Of a stretch of DNA of 64,000 nt, positions 50,023 through 58,571 are shown in pieces. The translations under genes were made by a program, and so were the position numbers. The notes below the pieces were generated by a model. The model worked only from the letters and a program-made list of their open reading frames with translations. It ran no database searches and was not told where the DNA came from. This DNA is from Stentor roeselii (lineage: Eukaryota > Ciliophora > Heterotrichea > Heterotrichida > Stentoridae): NCBI GenBank assembly GCA_006503475.1, contig RSEH01000091.1:62001-126000 (forward strand), written 5' to 3'. Position 1 is the first letter of the stretch. The number at the start of each line of letters is the position of its first letter.

Positions 50023-50694
50023 CTAAAAAACTTCACAACTGCTAAGACATCCTTTTTTACTCTGAACCGAGGCCATCTTCCTGTGACTTTCCTTCAAACT
50101 TTCAATTTCCATTCTAAGATTCTGATTTTCCTGTTCTTTTTCCTTCATTTCCTTGATAAACTTTTCAAGTGAGTCTTTATTTCGATTGTTTTGTTTTTCA
50201 CTATTTAATCCAACAGAAGAAATCCTCAGATCTTTTTCTTGGATTTCCTCATCAAGTTTTTTCGCCTGGTCCTTCATGTCTTTTTCCCTTTGGTGATGCT
50301 GAGCTCGAAGTTGTGCAAGTTCTCGAGCATAATAATCATGAGTCTCCTGCTCAATTTTCTTGATTTCTTCTTCAATCATCAACTTCACCCGAGGAATGTC
50401 TTCATCTTCAATTTGGATTTTCAGGTAATGTGCATAACATTTAAGACATATTCGAAGAGCTTCTTGCTTTTCTGGATGTTGAGCTGTTAGAGGTGAACAT
50501 GCTGAGCAGACTGAGTTGAAGCAGAATCGGCTGAGTTTAGGTTACCAGACGTGCTTTTGAGATTGACTCGCTCCTTTTGAACCGAGGGGACAACCACAGA
50601 GCTGGCACTCGGATTGGGTTTTAGAGATGTTACGGTCTTCGATTGGTTGAAGTTCTTTCACGTTTAGGATGATTAAAGCTGTGCCTTCTACCAT
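50023..50694 (-). CDS. FYVE-like zinc-finger plus coiled-coil protein (218 aa)
   Basis: Exons 50694-50546 and 50530-50023 give 218 residues. The start at 50694 (AATAAATG context) and the intron were placed by reading upstream of the coiled-coil frame. Residues about 29-85 hold CQLCGCPLG, then KHVCRFCFNSVCSACS, then CLKCY: the CxxC...HxCRxCxxxxCxxC...CxxC spacing of a FYVE-type finger. The lipid-binding basic patch R(R/K)HHCR is reduced to QKHVCR and WxxD is not seen, so phosphoinositide binding is uncertain. Residues about 100-205 are a charged coiled coil. The ending GCLSSCEVF has cysteines that might be lipidated. Endosomal function is inference. Confidence 0.83.
50531..50545 (-). other. 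15-nt intron splitting the FYVE-like finger
   Basis: GTAACCTAAACTCAG, phase 2; retention gives TAA at once. Splicing rebuilds KHVCRFCF, restoring the cysteine spacing of the finger, which supports the call. Confidence 0.92.
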
Positions 50695-50975
50695 TTATTG
50701 AGGATTTGGTTAATCATCTTAATATAAGAGAGTTAAAAAAATAACTTGGAATGGCTTTTTTTGTTGGATTTGTTATTTTTTGGATTTATTGTATGAGTTA
50801 TGTTTGAATCTAAAGCTTTTAATTTATTAGGATTAATCTAGCCTTTTATTCATTTAGGAAAAGAAATCTCTAAGAGATTATTAGAATTTATTATTTTTAG
50901 TTGAATCGATGATAATATTTAAACCTTTCATTTTTTTTGGGATAAAATAATTTGTCTCCATTTTTTATAATAAAA

Positions 50976-51377
50976 ATGCCAGTTCTATATGAATGCATCT
51001 TAAAAGGACCTGTGACTCATAGCACCTATGTTAAGTTCATCAAGCACTGCTGTGTTGAGGTGCCTTCTGAGAAAGAGTATATCGGAGCTTGTGTCAGAGT
51101 TTTCAAGGATGAAGTTCCTGAAGAAGAGCAAAACTTTAAATTGACTGTGAAGAGTGAAGATGGATCTAAATTAGTTAGACTCAAGATTACTGGTGGGTTA
51201 GGCGCTGTGACAAGGACAAAGTATTATATTGACAATCAAAAAATTCAAAGATATGATTGGAGGGAGGGCTTTTGGAGAGTTATCAAATATATTGGGACAT
51301 TCTTCAACTATGTTGGGAGAGGTTTCAGGGTTCTTGATAGTTCGAATATGGCTTTGGAGTGGTTAGATGATAATTAG
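50976..51377 (+). CDS. Small unknown protein (133 aa)
   Basis: A 133-residue protein starting MPVLYECILKGPVTH at ATG 50976 (context TAAAAATG). The open frame extends 24 bases upstream but without an ATG. Predicted mostly beta with a basic C-terminal third (YDWREGFWRVIKYIGTFF). It has the look of a compact soluble domain rather than a fragment. I recognise no family. It stands alone: 281 bp from the divergent FYVE-like gene and more than 1 kb before the next gene. Confidence 0.72.
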   Translation: MPVLYECILKGPVTHSTYVKFIKHCCVEVPSEKEYIGACVRVFKDEVPEEEQNFKLTVKSEDGSKLVRLKITGGLGAVTRTKYYIDNQKIQRYDWREGFWRVIKYIGTFFNYVGRGFRVLDSSNMALEWLDDN

Positions 51378-52390
51378 TATGTTTAGAAATTGTTGATGGT
51401 TGAATTTGATCTGTGAAGTAAAGGTAAAGCAATCTCTTTTGAAATTAATGGAATTTAGAGAGAAAAGCTATATAGATGAAGAATTAATTTATTCGTATTT
51501 ATTAAAATGAGCATGATAATCTTAATAAACCAATAATAAGATGAAAAATTAAGGAGAAGAAGACAAAACAGAGAGATACTTTATAAATAAATGAATATAA
51601 TAGTTAATGCATAATCTTTTTTAGAATTCTATTTTATGCATCTTGCTATAATTACTATTACAGATGGATGTCTTTATTAATCATAATTCTCATTTGAGTG
51701 GCCTACATCCATTGTTGATAAATACTCCAAATTCTTATTATGATTGCATTGTCTATTTGTATAAAATTATTCTGAATGGGTAGTTATTATTGTGAGGTAG
51801 CTTTAAGTGGATGCTGTAATGTTTCATCTGGGATTTAAATACTGTGTGATAAATTTGAAATGATACCATTTATGTTTCGTATGGGAACTTGACTCATCAA
51901 GATATTACTTTGATTCTTCTTTAATCTTCAGAATTAACTAGAAAATCCATATTTCTCTTTTTAATCTATATATAATTAATCTTTAATGATTCTCTGTATA
52001 ATATAATATTTTAATCATAAAAATAGATTTAGATGATCAACCCCTCACAAGAAATCGAAATTAATTAAAATCAATCAAAGAAACCGCATATCATGAAATA
52101 ACTACACAACCAATCGAAATCTATTTATTGATTATCTTAACAGTTATTTATAACATTATTTATCACTCAAATATTGATCACTAATCAAATCTCTGCAATT
52201 ATCAAAAAGACTCACCTAATACAAATCTAAGATTTCATATGCCAATATTTTCTAAACCAACTATCTCAGTTTTAACTTTTCTCTAAAACAATTGATAATC
52301 TCAATAATCTCCTATAATAAAATAATTAAATCAAAAGTAAAGCTGATCCTATCAAGTATAATTCTAACATGATTAACTTCAATCGAATAA
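51378..52390. other. Gene-free region, about 1.0 kb, very A/T-rich
   Basis: Stops are dense in all six frames. A/T content is the highest of the window, with many TAAT/ATTA words. A short frame from ATG 51776 (MGSYYCEVALSGCC) is broken after about 20 codons and is not supported. No tRNA-like cloverleaf, snRNA motif or repeat is recognised. The last ~300 bp are G-poor on the + strand, like other 5' flanks here. Confidence 0.6.
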
Positions 52391-53134
52391 ATGTCAAAAG
52401 AAGGTCATTTTTTAATAGTTACCCCAAGTACTCTTCAAGAACTGACTGATTCACAACGATTTAAAACTACCAAGAGACGCACGTTAATCTGCATGAAAGA
52501 TGTGATCCCCTCGCCAAAACGATCTACAAAGCTAAACCTTCATTTGAAGTCAACAAGAATGGCGAAATCATCAGGTCGATCCAGGACAAGTGATTCAGAC
52601 ACAAAAAATCTTCCATCTTTTCTTTTTGACTTTTTAGATGAAGAGCGTCCAAAACATTCAAAGCCAAATCGCGACTCAATCAAACAATACGAGCCTAAAC
52701 TACTCAACCTCCGTAAAAATACAAAAATCAACCCGAATTACGAAACAACTCCTGAAGAAAAATTCCCTGAACTGAGTGTTCAGAGGTTCTGGGACAGGTC
52801 TCAATGCAAGACAAGTAAAGAAAAGCGACGAGGAGAAAGCAACTCATTTTACAAGCCTTACGTTATCGAAATAACTCCAAGAGCAAGTGTGACTTTATAC
52901 GGATTTGAACCAATAAATCAACCCTTTGCAAACACCTCGACTCCCATCAGAAGAAGCAAGCCTTCTAAGTCGATGAACATGAGAAACATCGCAGCGGACA
53001 AGGCTTTTAAACTGGATCCAACAGCACAGCCGATAACAATCAACGCGCCTTCGAGAAGCTTCGCTGAAAAGCTGCAACGGGTTCAAGATATTGCGAAAGA
53101 AGCGGAAGACGCTTTCGCTTCGAATAAATTCTGA
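52391..53134 (+). CDS. Basic unknown protein (247 aa)
   Basis: A 247-residue basic, Ser/Thr/Pro-rich protein with no predicted membrane segment; most looks disordered (RRSKPSKSMNMRNIAADKAF) with a short C-terminal helix (FAEKLQRVQDIAKEAEDAF). The ATG follows TAA (GAATAAATG). Possibly a microtubule- or centriole-associated protein from composition, but this is only a guess. The next gene follows 30 bp downstream on the same strand. Confidence 0.74.
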   Translation: MSKEGHFLIVTPSTLQELTDSQRFKTTKRRTLICMKDVIPSPKRSTKLNLHLKSTRMAKSSGRSRTSDSDTKNLPSFLFDFLDEERPKHSKPNRDSIKQYEPKLLNLRKNTKINPNYETTPEEKFPELSVQRFWDRSQCKTSKEKRRGESNSFYKPYVIEITPRASVTLYGFEPINQPFANTSTPIRRSKPSKSMNMRNIAADKAFKLDPTAQPITINAPSRSFAEKLQRVQDIAKEAEDAFASNKF

Positions 53135-53164
53135 ACAGTTAGTATTTAATATTCTTTCTTTATA

Positions 53165-54691
53165 ATGAATTTGAAAAATGAGATGAATAAACCGAAGGGG
53201 TACTTCTCGACTTATAGCTTTGGATGTGAACATAAACAAAGATTGGAAAATTTTATTAAGAGAAATAAACCTTTGTCACCCAGAAAGGAAAAATCTTCTA
53301 GTCCTGTTGTTGAAATTCAAAAAAAAGAGAAAAAGTTGACTTTTGGAGCTAAGGAACTGGTTTTTGTGGAAAAGGAAAAACCGTTGAAGGTTAAAGAACA
53401 GAGATTTGTTGAAAAGGAAAAAGTTTTGAATAAGTTTGATGGAGTATCTCGACCAAAAATTAGGTTTCCTTCATTTGAAGACACGAGAATCAGCCCTAGT
53501 CCCATATCGAAGAAGGAAATATTACTCACTGCTAAGGTAATCAATATGCAGATGGAAGCTCTGATCACTGCTGAGGCGGAAATAGATCAGTTACGTCAAA
53601 AGATCTCTTCAACCCATTCATCATCCACAAGCAAGCTTCATTCCTTAGAAAAATCTCTAAAAGACCTAAAGCAATCATACCCCATCCAAAAGTCATCTCT
53701 AGTGAAAAGTCTCTGCAAAGAAATAATTCTAGGCCTGATCCCTCAAGCAATTTGCCAATCAACCTTAAAATCCTCCTCCACCCTCGACGCCCGACAAAAC
53801 GCTCTTCAAGTCTCCATCCAAAAAATGAAGAAACTCGAGAACAAATTAAAGTCAACAAAAGAATCTCTCGAAAAGCAAGCCTTAAACCTATTGTCTCACA
53901 AAAACATTCTCTACGAAAAATCAGTAAAAATCCAAGAAAAAGCTGAAAGCATCGAAACCCTTTCAGCCTCTTTGGGGAAGTCCGAAAGAGCCGTGATCCA
54001 AATGGCCGAGTCCTTTAAAAAGCGAGAGGATCTTCTTGCGCTCAGGCTTGGGCAGATCTCCTGCCTTGAAAAGCAAATTCAAGACCAAGAACTCTCTTTG
54101 TTAGCCATTTCTAAGAAAAGAAGTGAAAGTGCTGATCGACCTTCGAAGTTAGTAGAAAATCCTTTTTTACTTCGGGAAAACGCGCTCAAGGCCAAGGAAA
54201 ATGAATTGAATGTGAGGAGAAAAGAAATTGAGGAAAAAAAAAATGCTGTTCTTGAGGTTAAGTCGAAAATCAAGTGGAGACTTAATAATATCGTGAGTTT
54301 GGAAAGAAGATCGGAAAAAATTAAACAGAATTCGGAGAATAAAGCTGAGGAATTTGAAAATTTTGTAAAACAAGAGGAAAAAATGCTCCAGCTTTGGAGA
54401 GAAAAAGTGAAAAATAAAGAACTTGTAGTCAATCAGCTTAGGAATAAATGCAAAGACCTGGAAAACCGTCTCAAGAACTTTAATGAAAATAGGGACTACG
54501 AAAAAGATAGCATTGAAGAATTCCAGGTGATTGAAAAAGAAGTGGAAGTTTCGAATAAAGTAGAAAAATTTACAGATTTCGCGAAAAGGTTCCAACTGCG
54601 TCAAGCTGAAAGAAGAAAGGAGTACCAGGAGATAAGCAAAGAAAAAAAAGAACTATCAGAAAAAATCAGTTCGATCTTGAAATTCCAGTAA
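53165..54691 (+). CDS. Long coiled-coil protein (508 aa)
   Basis: A 508-residue protein. The first ~115 residues are basic and Lys/Glu-rich with imperfect repeats of the type VEKEK-LK/EQRFVEKEKVLNK. From about 120 to the end it is nearly continuous coiled coil (for example KARENELNVR-type heptads and EKISSILKFQ at the end). No enzymatic motif is seen. A structural cytoskeletal role is likely. It starts 30 bp after the previous gene and ends 78 bp from the convergent gene at 54770. Confidence 0.8.
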   Translation: MNLKNEMNKPKGYFSTYSFGCEHKQRLENFIKRNKPLSPRKEKSSSPVVEIQKKEKKLTFGAKELVFVEKEKPLKVKEQRFVEKEKVLNKFDGVSRPKIRFPSFEDTRISPSPISKKEILLTAKVINMQMEALITAEAEIDQLRQKISSTHSSSTSKLHSLEKSLKDLKQSYPIQKSSLVKSLCKEIILGLIPQAICQSTLKSSSTLDARQNALQVSIQKMKKLENKLKSTKESLEKQALNLLSHKNILYEKSVKIQEKAESIETLSASLGKSERAVIQMAESFKKREDLLALRLGQISCLEKQIQDQELSLLAISKKRSESADRPSKLVENPFLLRENALKAKENELNVRRKEIEEKKNAVLEVKSKIKWRLNNIVSLERRSEKIKQNSENKAEEFENFVKQEEKMLQLWREKVKNKELVVNQLRNKCKDLENRLKNFNENRDYEKDSIEEFQVIEKEVEVSNKVEKFTDFAKRFQLRQAERRKEYQEISKEKKELSEKISSILKFQ

Positions 54692-54693
54692 TC

Positions 54694-54796
54694 ATGTAAA
54701 CTAAGAAAAATCATAAATCCAGCATTTAAAGTAATAATAAATGAGATAAATCCAGCATTTTAATGTAAACTAAGAAATGTCATTAAATCCAGCATT
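54694..54796. repeat. Short duplication of the 3' end of the 54770-56461 gene
   Basis: Two 34-bp copies, 54694-54727 and 54763-54796, share ATGTAAACTAAGAAA and AAATCCAGCATT, and a shorter copy lies at 54739-54762. On the minus strand the right-hand copy contains the last codons and the TAG stop of the gene at 54770-56461. The left-hand copy, 69 bp further along, repeats codons, stop and flanking sequence with a few changes. Confidence 0.85.
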
Positions 54797-56461
54797 ATCA
54801 ATAACTCTAAAAATAATCAAATCTTTACAATCATCGTCGTAGTATTTTTCAAGGACTTGGTTGAAACACATGAGAAACTCTTGGAAGTTTCGACTGTTTA
54901 CTCCAATTTCTCTTATCATTTGATGTGTCATGCTTCTGGAATCGAGAATACCGCCTTTTAAACAGGTGTCTATAAATTCTTTGAAACTACTGGTCTTGGT
55001 TAATGGCTTTATTCCTGCGGAGAATTGATCGTGGCTGAGAACTGATCCGATTATTTCGCTTATTATTGTTTCGATTAGGCCTTGCCTTGCTTTGTACTCG
55101 CGGCATAGCTCTTCGTTTATTTTTGCTTGCTTTTTCAGTTCTTTTGCCCTGAAGACAGTTTTATCATACAACTCAGCTAAAGGCGAGACAATATTATCCC
55201 TAACAACACTCGGCTGATAACTATGAGCCAAGCTAAGACTAGCCGAAAACGATTTATAAATAGAGAACTCATTTTCTCTATCAAAGCTGACATATTCCGC
55301 AGGTTTAACCTTGATACCATCAATTCGAGTGCGAATATTATCAAGTTTTTTAGTGATGACTTCTTCCTCACTATGATGGTTTTCCACCTTCTTCACCTCA
55401 AACGGGTTGCTGGTGCTTGTTCGAATGAACCTTCTAAGCGCGACAGACTGAAGCAGCAGTTCCAAATCAACCCCTTTAATTTTGCATCCAATCAAAAGCC
55501 ACTTTCCCTTCGAATTTTCAATGAAATCAAAGTAAGCTTCATTCACAGGGGCTCCATTCATGATATCTCTCCATCTTTCAATCATCGACAAGAAGTCTTT
55601 GATAATTCCTTCTAAAGCAGCGTATTTTACATGAGGCGTCACAGTGACTGAGTTTTGAGAGTCACTCTGCTTTGTGATATACGTCGATGCAGCGAAAGCC
55701 ACCTTCGTCAGACTTGCTTGTCGGGTGAAGTTATTCAAATGAGCCTTCAAATGACCAATCAATAGTTTTTTCTTATCAGAAGCCAAAGTTTTCATCTTAG
55801 ACTTATGCAGATGAAAAGGAGAAAAAGATGTTTTAAGCAGTCTTCCAGCGTAGTTATACTCAGAAACATTAAACATATAAGAAGAGTTCTTCGGTCTCGC
55901 CATCAGCTGGTCAGTGAACCACTGAGACTTGGGCAGGGGGTTCTTGTTAGACACTAAAAAATAAGTGAACCCTTTTTCTCGATTCCATCGAATTCTAAGT
56001 TTTCTCGAGAATTTTGTGCCTGAGTTGATAAACTTCTGTAACAATGAAAACTCTTGACTTGTGTTATGCTCTCGTGCTTCGGCTTCGTCGGCGTAAAGCT
56101 GAACTGAACTGGTTGTGAAGTGAATGTACTTCGGTTGGCGATACTTTCGCATTTCTAACTCTTTTGTTAGTTCAAAGAACTTTTCGTAGGAATGACTGTC
56201 GGACTCCATGTGTAACTCGCCTTCTCTGAAATAAAATAATGCATGTCTTTGAGCACTGCTGATTGAAAAATAAGAAGTCGGGATTAAAGTGTTTAAAGAT
56301 GTTCCTGAGTAGAGAAGGAATAGGAAAAGATGTAGCTTGCTTGAGAAGTCCTTGTTGAATATCGTTGAAAGGTAAACTGATGGTCGTTGCTTTGGGGTTT
56401 CTGTTGAGTTTAAACGAGTTGATTTCCGCATTGGGAGTAAAAGTTTAGATTTTCTTTCCAT
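54770..56461 (-). CDS. Unknown protein (563 aa)
   Basis: A 563-residue soluble protein, starting MERKSKLLLPMRKSTRLN in an AATAAATG context. The N-terminal half is mixed alpha/beta (PKYIHFTTSSVQLYADEAEA) and the C-terminal half is helical (CREYKARQGLIETIISEIIG). It has moderate length, no signal peptide, and no motif I can tie to a family. The final codons and stop are duplicated just downstream. Codon composition changes abruptly from A/C-rich to G/T-rich on the + strand near 55150, in the middle of the gene. Confidence 0.8.
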   Translation of the reverse strand: MERKSKLLLPMRKSTRLNSTETPKQRPSVYLSTIFNKDFSSKLHLFLFLLYSGTSLNTLIPTSYFSISSAQRHALFYFREGELHMESDSHSYEKFFELTKELEMRKYRQPKYIHFTTSSVQLYADEAEAREHNTSQEFSLLQKFINSGTKFSRKLRIRWNREKGFTYFLVSNKNPLPKSQWFTDQLMARPKNSSYMFNVSEYNYAGRLLKTSFSPFHLHKSKMKTLASDKKKLLIGHLKAHLNNFTRQASLTKVAFAASTYITKQSDSQNSVTVTPHVKYAALEGIIKDFLSMIERWRDIMNGAPVNEAYFDFIENSKGKWLLIGCKIKGVDLELLLQSVALRRFIRTSTSNPFEVKKVENHHSEEEVITKKLDNIRTRIDGIKVKPAEYVSFDRENEFSIYKSFSASLSLAHSYQPSVVRDNIVSPLAELYDKTVFRAKELKKQAKINEELCREYKARQGLIETIISEIIGSVLSHDQFSAGIKPLTKTSSFKEFIDTCLKGGILDSRSMTHQMIREIGVNSRNFQEFLMCFNQVLEKYYDDDCKDLIIFRVIDNAGFNDIS

Positions 56462-56595
56462 TTATTATGAGAAGGTTGAAAGTTAATGAAGTTGATGAAG
56501 GTTAACAAAGAATTGAAATTTTACAGATTTATGGCAAATACTTAAAGATCTTGAAATCTTCAGGTAAAGTAATCGGTGAATATATATTAATTATG

Positions 56596-57564
56596 TTACA
56601 AGGACGTTTGATTGATACTGGTATAGTCCTCGTACTTAATATTCCTGAGATCTCGAATCATCATTTTATAGCAATTTCTATACTTGACATCCATTGTAGG
56701 GTCAAGTTTCCTTAACTTCTCTTCAATACTCAAAGCGATATTCCTGGCTATTTTATGATCAAATCCATTTCCCTGCAAAATAAAAGAAATTTTCTTACAA
56801 ACAACAACCCTAAGTCGAAAATCAACAACTCCAGAACTCTTTCTATTATGATTCCAGGCCCCTTTCAAGTTAATGACATGATTTCCAAGTTCCTTCACCT
56901 TTTCAAAAGGTGACCTGGAGCAACAAACAGAAATCGCAGTCAAAAGTTTCTCGATATGAACTTTTTTCAGATGTTTTTTATTTACCTGGATTTTAGCCAA
57001 AGAGATGAGAATTTCACAAAGATTTGAAATATTCGATTCAATTGAATTGTCATTTGAGATGTCTGAAAGCATTTTTTCATATCGTTTATAAGTGTCTAAA
57101 CCCACCTGCTCCAATTCAATCTTATCGTGAAAGCTGATCAGTTGCTTTAGTTCAGTTATTTTTGGTTCTATTTCTTTGTTTATCTTTGTGTACGGCGTGG
57201 ATTTGTTTTGGCAGAGTCGCGTGTTGATTTCTTTCATTTGCGAATAGTCGAGTTTTCCTTCTGATAGCTCTCGTGCTGCCTCGATACAGTTTTTTAAGTG
57301 CTTTGATGATGATACTCTTGGTTGGGCTTTGGAGTACTTGTCGAAGCTTCGTTGAAAGTCTTGGATATGCTTTGAACTCAGATAGGCACTAGATAAATTG
57401 TACTGCGAGTTCTCGCCGATGAACTGGATGTAGGTTAGACTTTCTCCCTTTTCGGATTTTGTTTTCGTGTTGTTTAAGTCGATCTAAATGGAATTTACGA
57501 CTCCTGGCCACCAAGGATATCCCTTAACTTTTCCCCAAACAACTTGAAAATTTATGGTCACCAT
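56596..57564 (-). CDS. PWWP domain fused to TFIIS-like N-terminal and central domains
   Basis: Exons 57564-57499 and 57483-56596 give 317 residues. The first exon, missed if only the downstream frame is read, encodes VVWGKVKGYPWWPGV, a clear PWWP motif; the domain spans about residues 5-75 and in other proteins reads methylated H3K36. Residues about 172-235 (LCEILISLAKIQVNKKHL... KELGNHVINLKGAWNH) match the TFIIS N-terminal/LW helical bundle. Residues about 250-309 (RVVVCKKISFILQ... IALSIEEKL... VKYRNCYKMMIRDLRNIK) match the TFIIS central domain that contacts RNA polymerase II. The zinc ribbon that stimulates RNA cleavage is absent. Likely chromatin-linked transcription elongation; the details are inference. 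Confidence 0.87.
57484..57498 (-). other. 15-nt intron just after the PWWP motif
   Basis: GTAAATTCCATTTAG, phase 0 with terminal TAG. Splicing joins YPWWPGV to IDLNNTKTK and completes the PWWP domain. Confidence 0.94.
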
Positions 57565-57902
57565 TTATTTGAGTCCTTCGAATTGGAAATCTTGGAAAAG
57601 GCCATCCTATATCAACCGAGTTAAAATCACGTTAATTTCATGATCATTTTTCAAATTCCAAAGAGTCATAAGCTCAAAATTGAATTTTGCAAAACAATAA
57701 AGATTTATAAGCACATCAAGAAGAATCAATCTCTTTGCTAAACCTTTTCCTCTCAGTAAGTCAAGATCCTCTGTATTAAAAGTTCTAAAAAGGTCAAAAA
57801 GGTCTCTGGCAGTAAAAGTCTATCGTAATCTTTGCTAATTATCTAAGTAAATGAATATTTCAACTGAAACTTGTCTGGATTGGAGAAAATACAATTATTA
57901 TT
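57565..57902. other. Divergent spacer, 338 bp, holding the orphan frame
   Basis: Apart from the frame at 57607-57819 this spacer shows only A/T-rich flanks next to the two start codons. The left flank has CAAATAAATG at the PWWP gene start (read on the minus strand); the right flank ends ATTATTATG at 57903. Confidence 0.55.
57607..57819 (-). pseudogene. Orphan reading frame of ~70 codons without a start codon
   Basis: Between the divergent genes at 57564 and 57903, the minus strand has a stop-free frame from TAG 57820-57822 to TAG 57607-57609. It encodes a hydrophobic helical sequence (DLFDLFRTFNTEDLDLL... KRLILLDVLINLYCF). Codon choice looks coding, and the spacing to both neighbours (about 40 bp) fits this genome. 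There is no ATG upstream and no clear 15-nt intron to supply one. Either a decayed gene remnant or a small gene with an unrecognised first exon. Confidence 0.4.
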
Positions 57903-58571
57903 ATGGACCTTGATGAAAACTCCAGTCAATTCAACATGATTGACCTGATAAGGGAAATCAGAAGCACGCCTGCCGACCTGAGTCCTTCTTCAGCGAAGCA
58001 ATGCTTTCCTTACCTTCAAACTTTTTACACTCCAAAAGAGAAGGAAAAGGCAGTTTTTTCCTATTCGAATAGACTAGGCATCAACTTCACACATAATGAT
58101 ACTTTGAAGTTCAGTAAACCTTTCTTTTCTGTGGGTCGAATGTTTAAAAGTATTGAATCTCCTACACGCATCGCGACTCCCGCTTATAAAAGATCGTCTT
58201 CCAAGCCTTTTTCAGCAAAAAAAACCTTTTTAACAAGTTTTCAGAGAATTGGTCTTCCCCAGAATAAAGAAACTTCATTTAAGAACTTTTTCATCCAAAA
58301 GATTCAGCCTCGTCTGAGAAAACCTTCGAATAAAAGCACTAGAATTAAAAGAATCGTTTTGGAAAACAATGAAAGACTTTCTCCTGATATCTTAAAAATC
58401 AATAAAATCTTTCATGTGACTCAGAACTCGAAAAATGATGAAAGGTGTCTGTCGAGGATTGAAATGAATAAAAACAAGCAGAAAAAAATTGTTATTGAAC
58501 TTGATGGAGTGTTGAGACTTGATGAGAGTGAGACGAGCTTTAATAAATCTGGAAGTTTGCCGAGGTATTAA
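57903..58571 (+). CDS. Basic unknown protein (222 aa)
   Basis: A 222-residue basic protein (MDLDENSSQFNMIDLIREIR at the start), rich in Ser, Lys and Phe, mostly without predicted structure. It has repeated Ser/Thr-Pro and Lys-Pro-Phe-like elements (KFSKPFFSV, SSKPFSAKKTF). The C-terminal ~40 residues may form a beta segment (KKIVIELDGVLRLD). No family is recognised. Confidence 0.72.
   Translation: MDLDENSSQFNMIDLIREIRSTPADLSPSSAKQCFPYLQTFYTPKEKEKAVFSYSNRLGINFTHNDTLKFSKPFFSVGRMFKSIESPTRIATPAYKRSSSKPFSAKKTFLTSFQRIGLPQNKETSFKNFFIQKIQPRLRKPSNKSTRIKRIVLENNERLSPDILKINKIFHVTQNSKNDERCLSRIEMNKNKQKKIVIELDGVLRLDESETSFNKSGSLPRY

Noticed and set aside
51776-51900. Short frame MGSYYCEV... that slightly recalls the protein at 50976
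   Set aside because: Broken by stops after about 20 codons, and the similarity is too weak to call a duplicated fragment.
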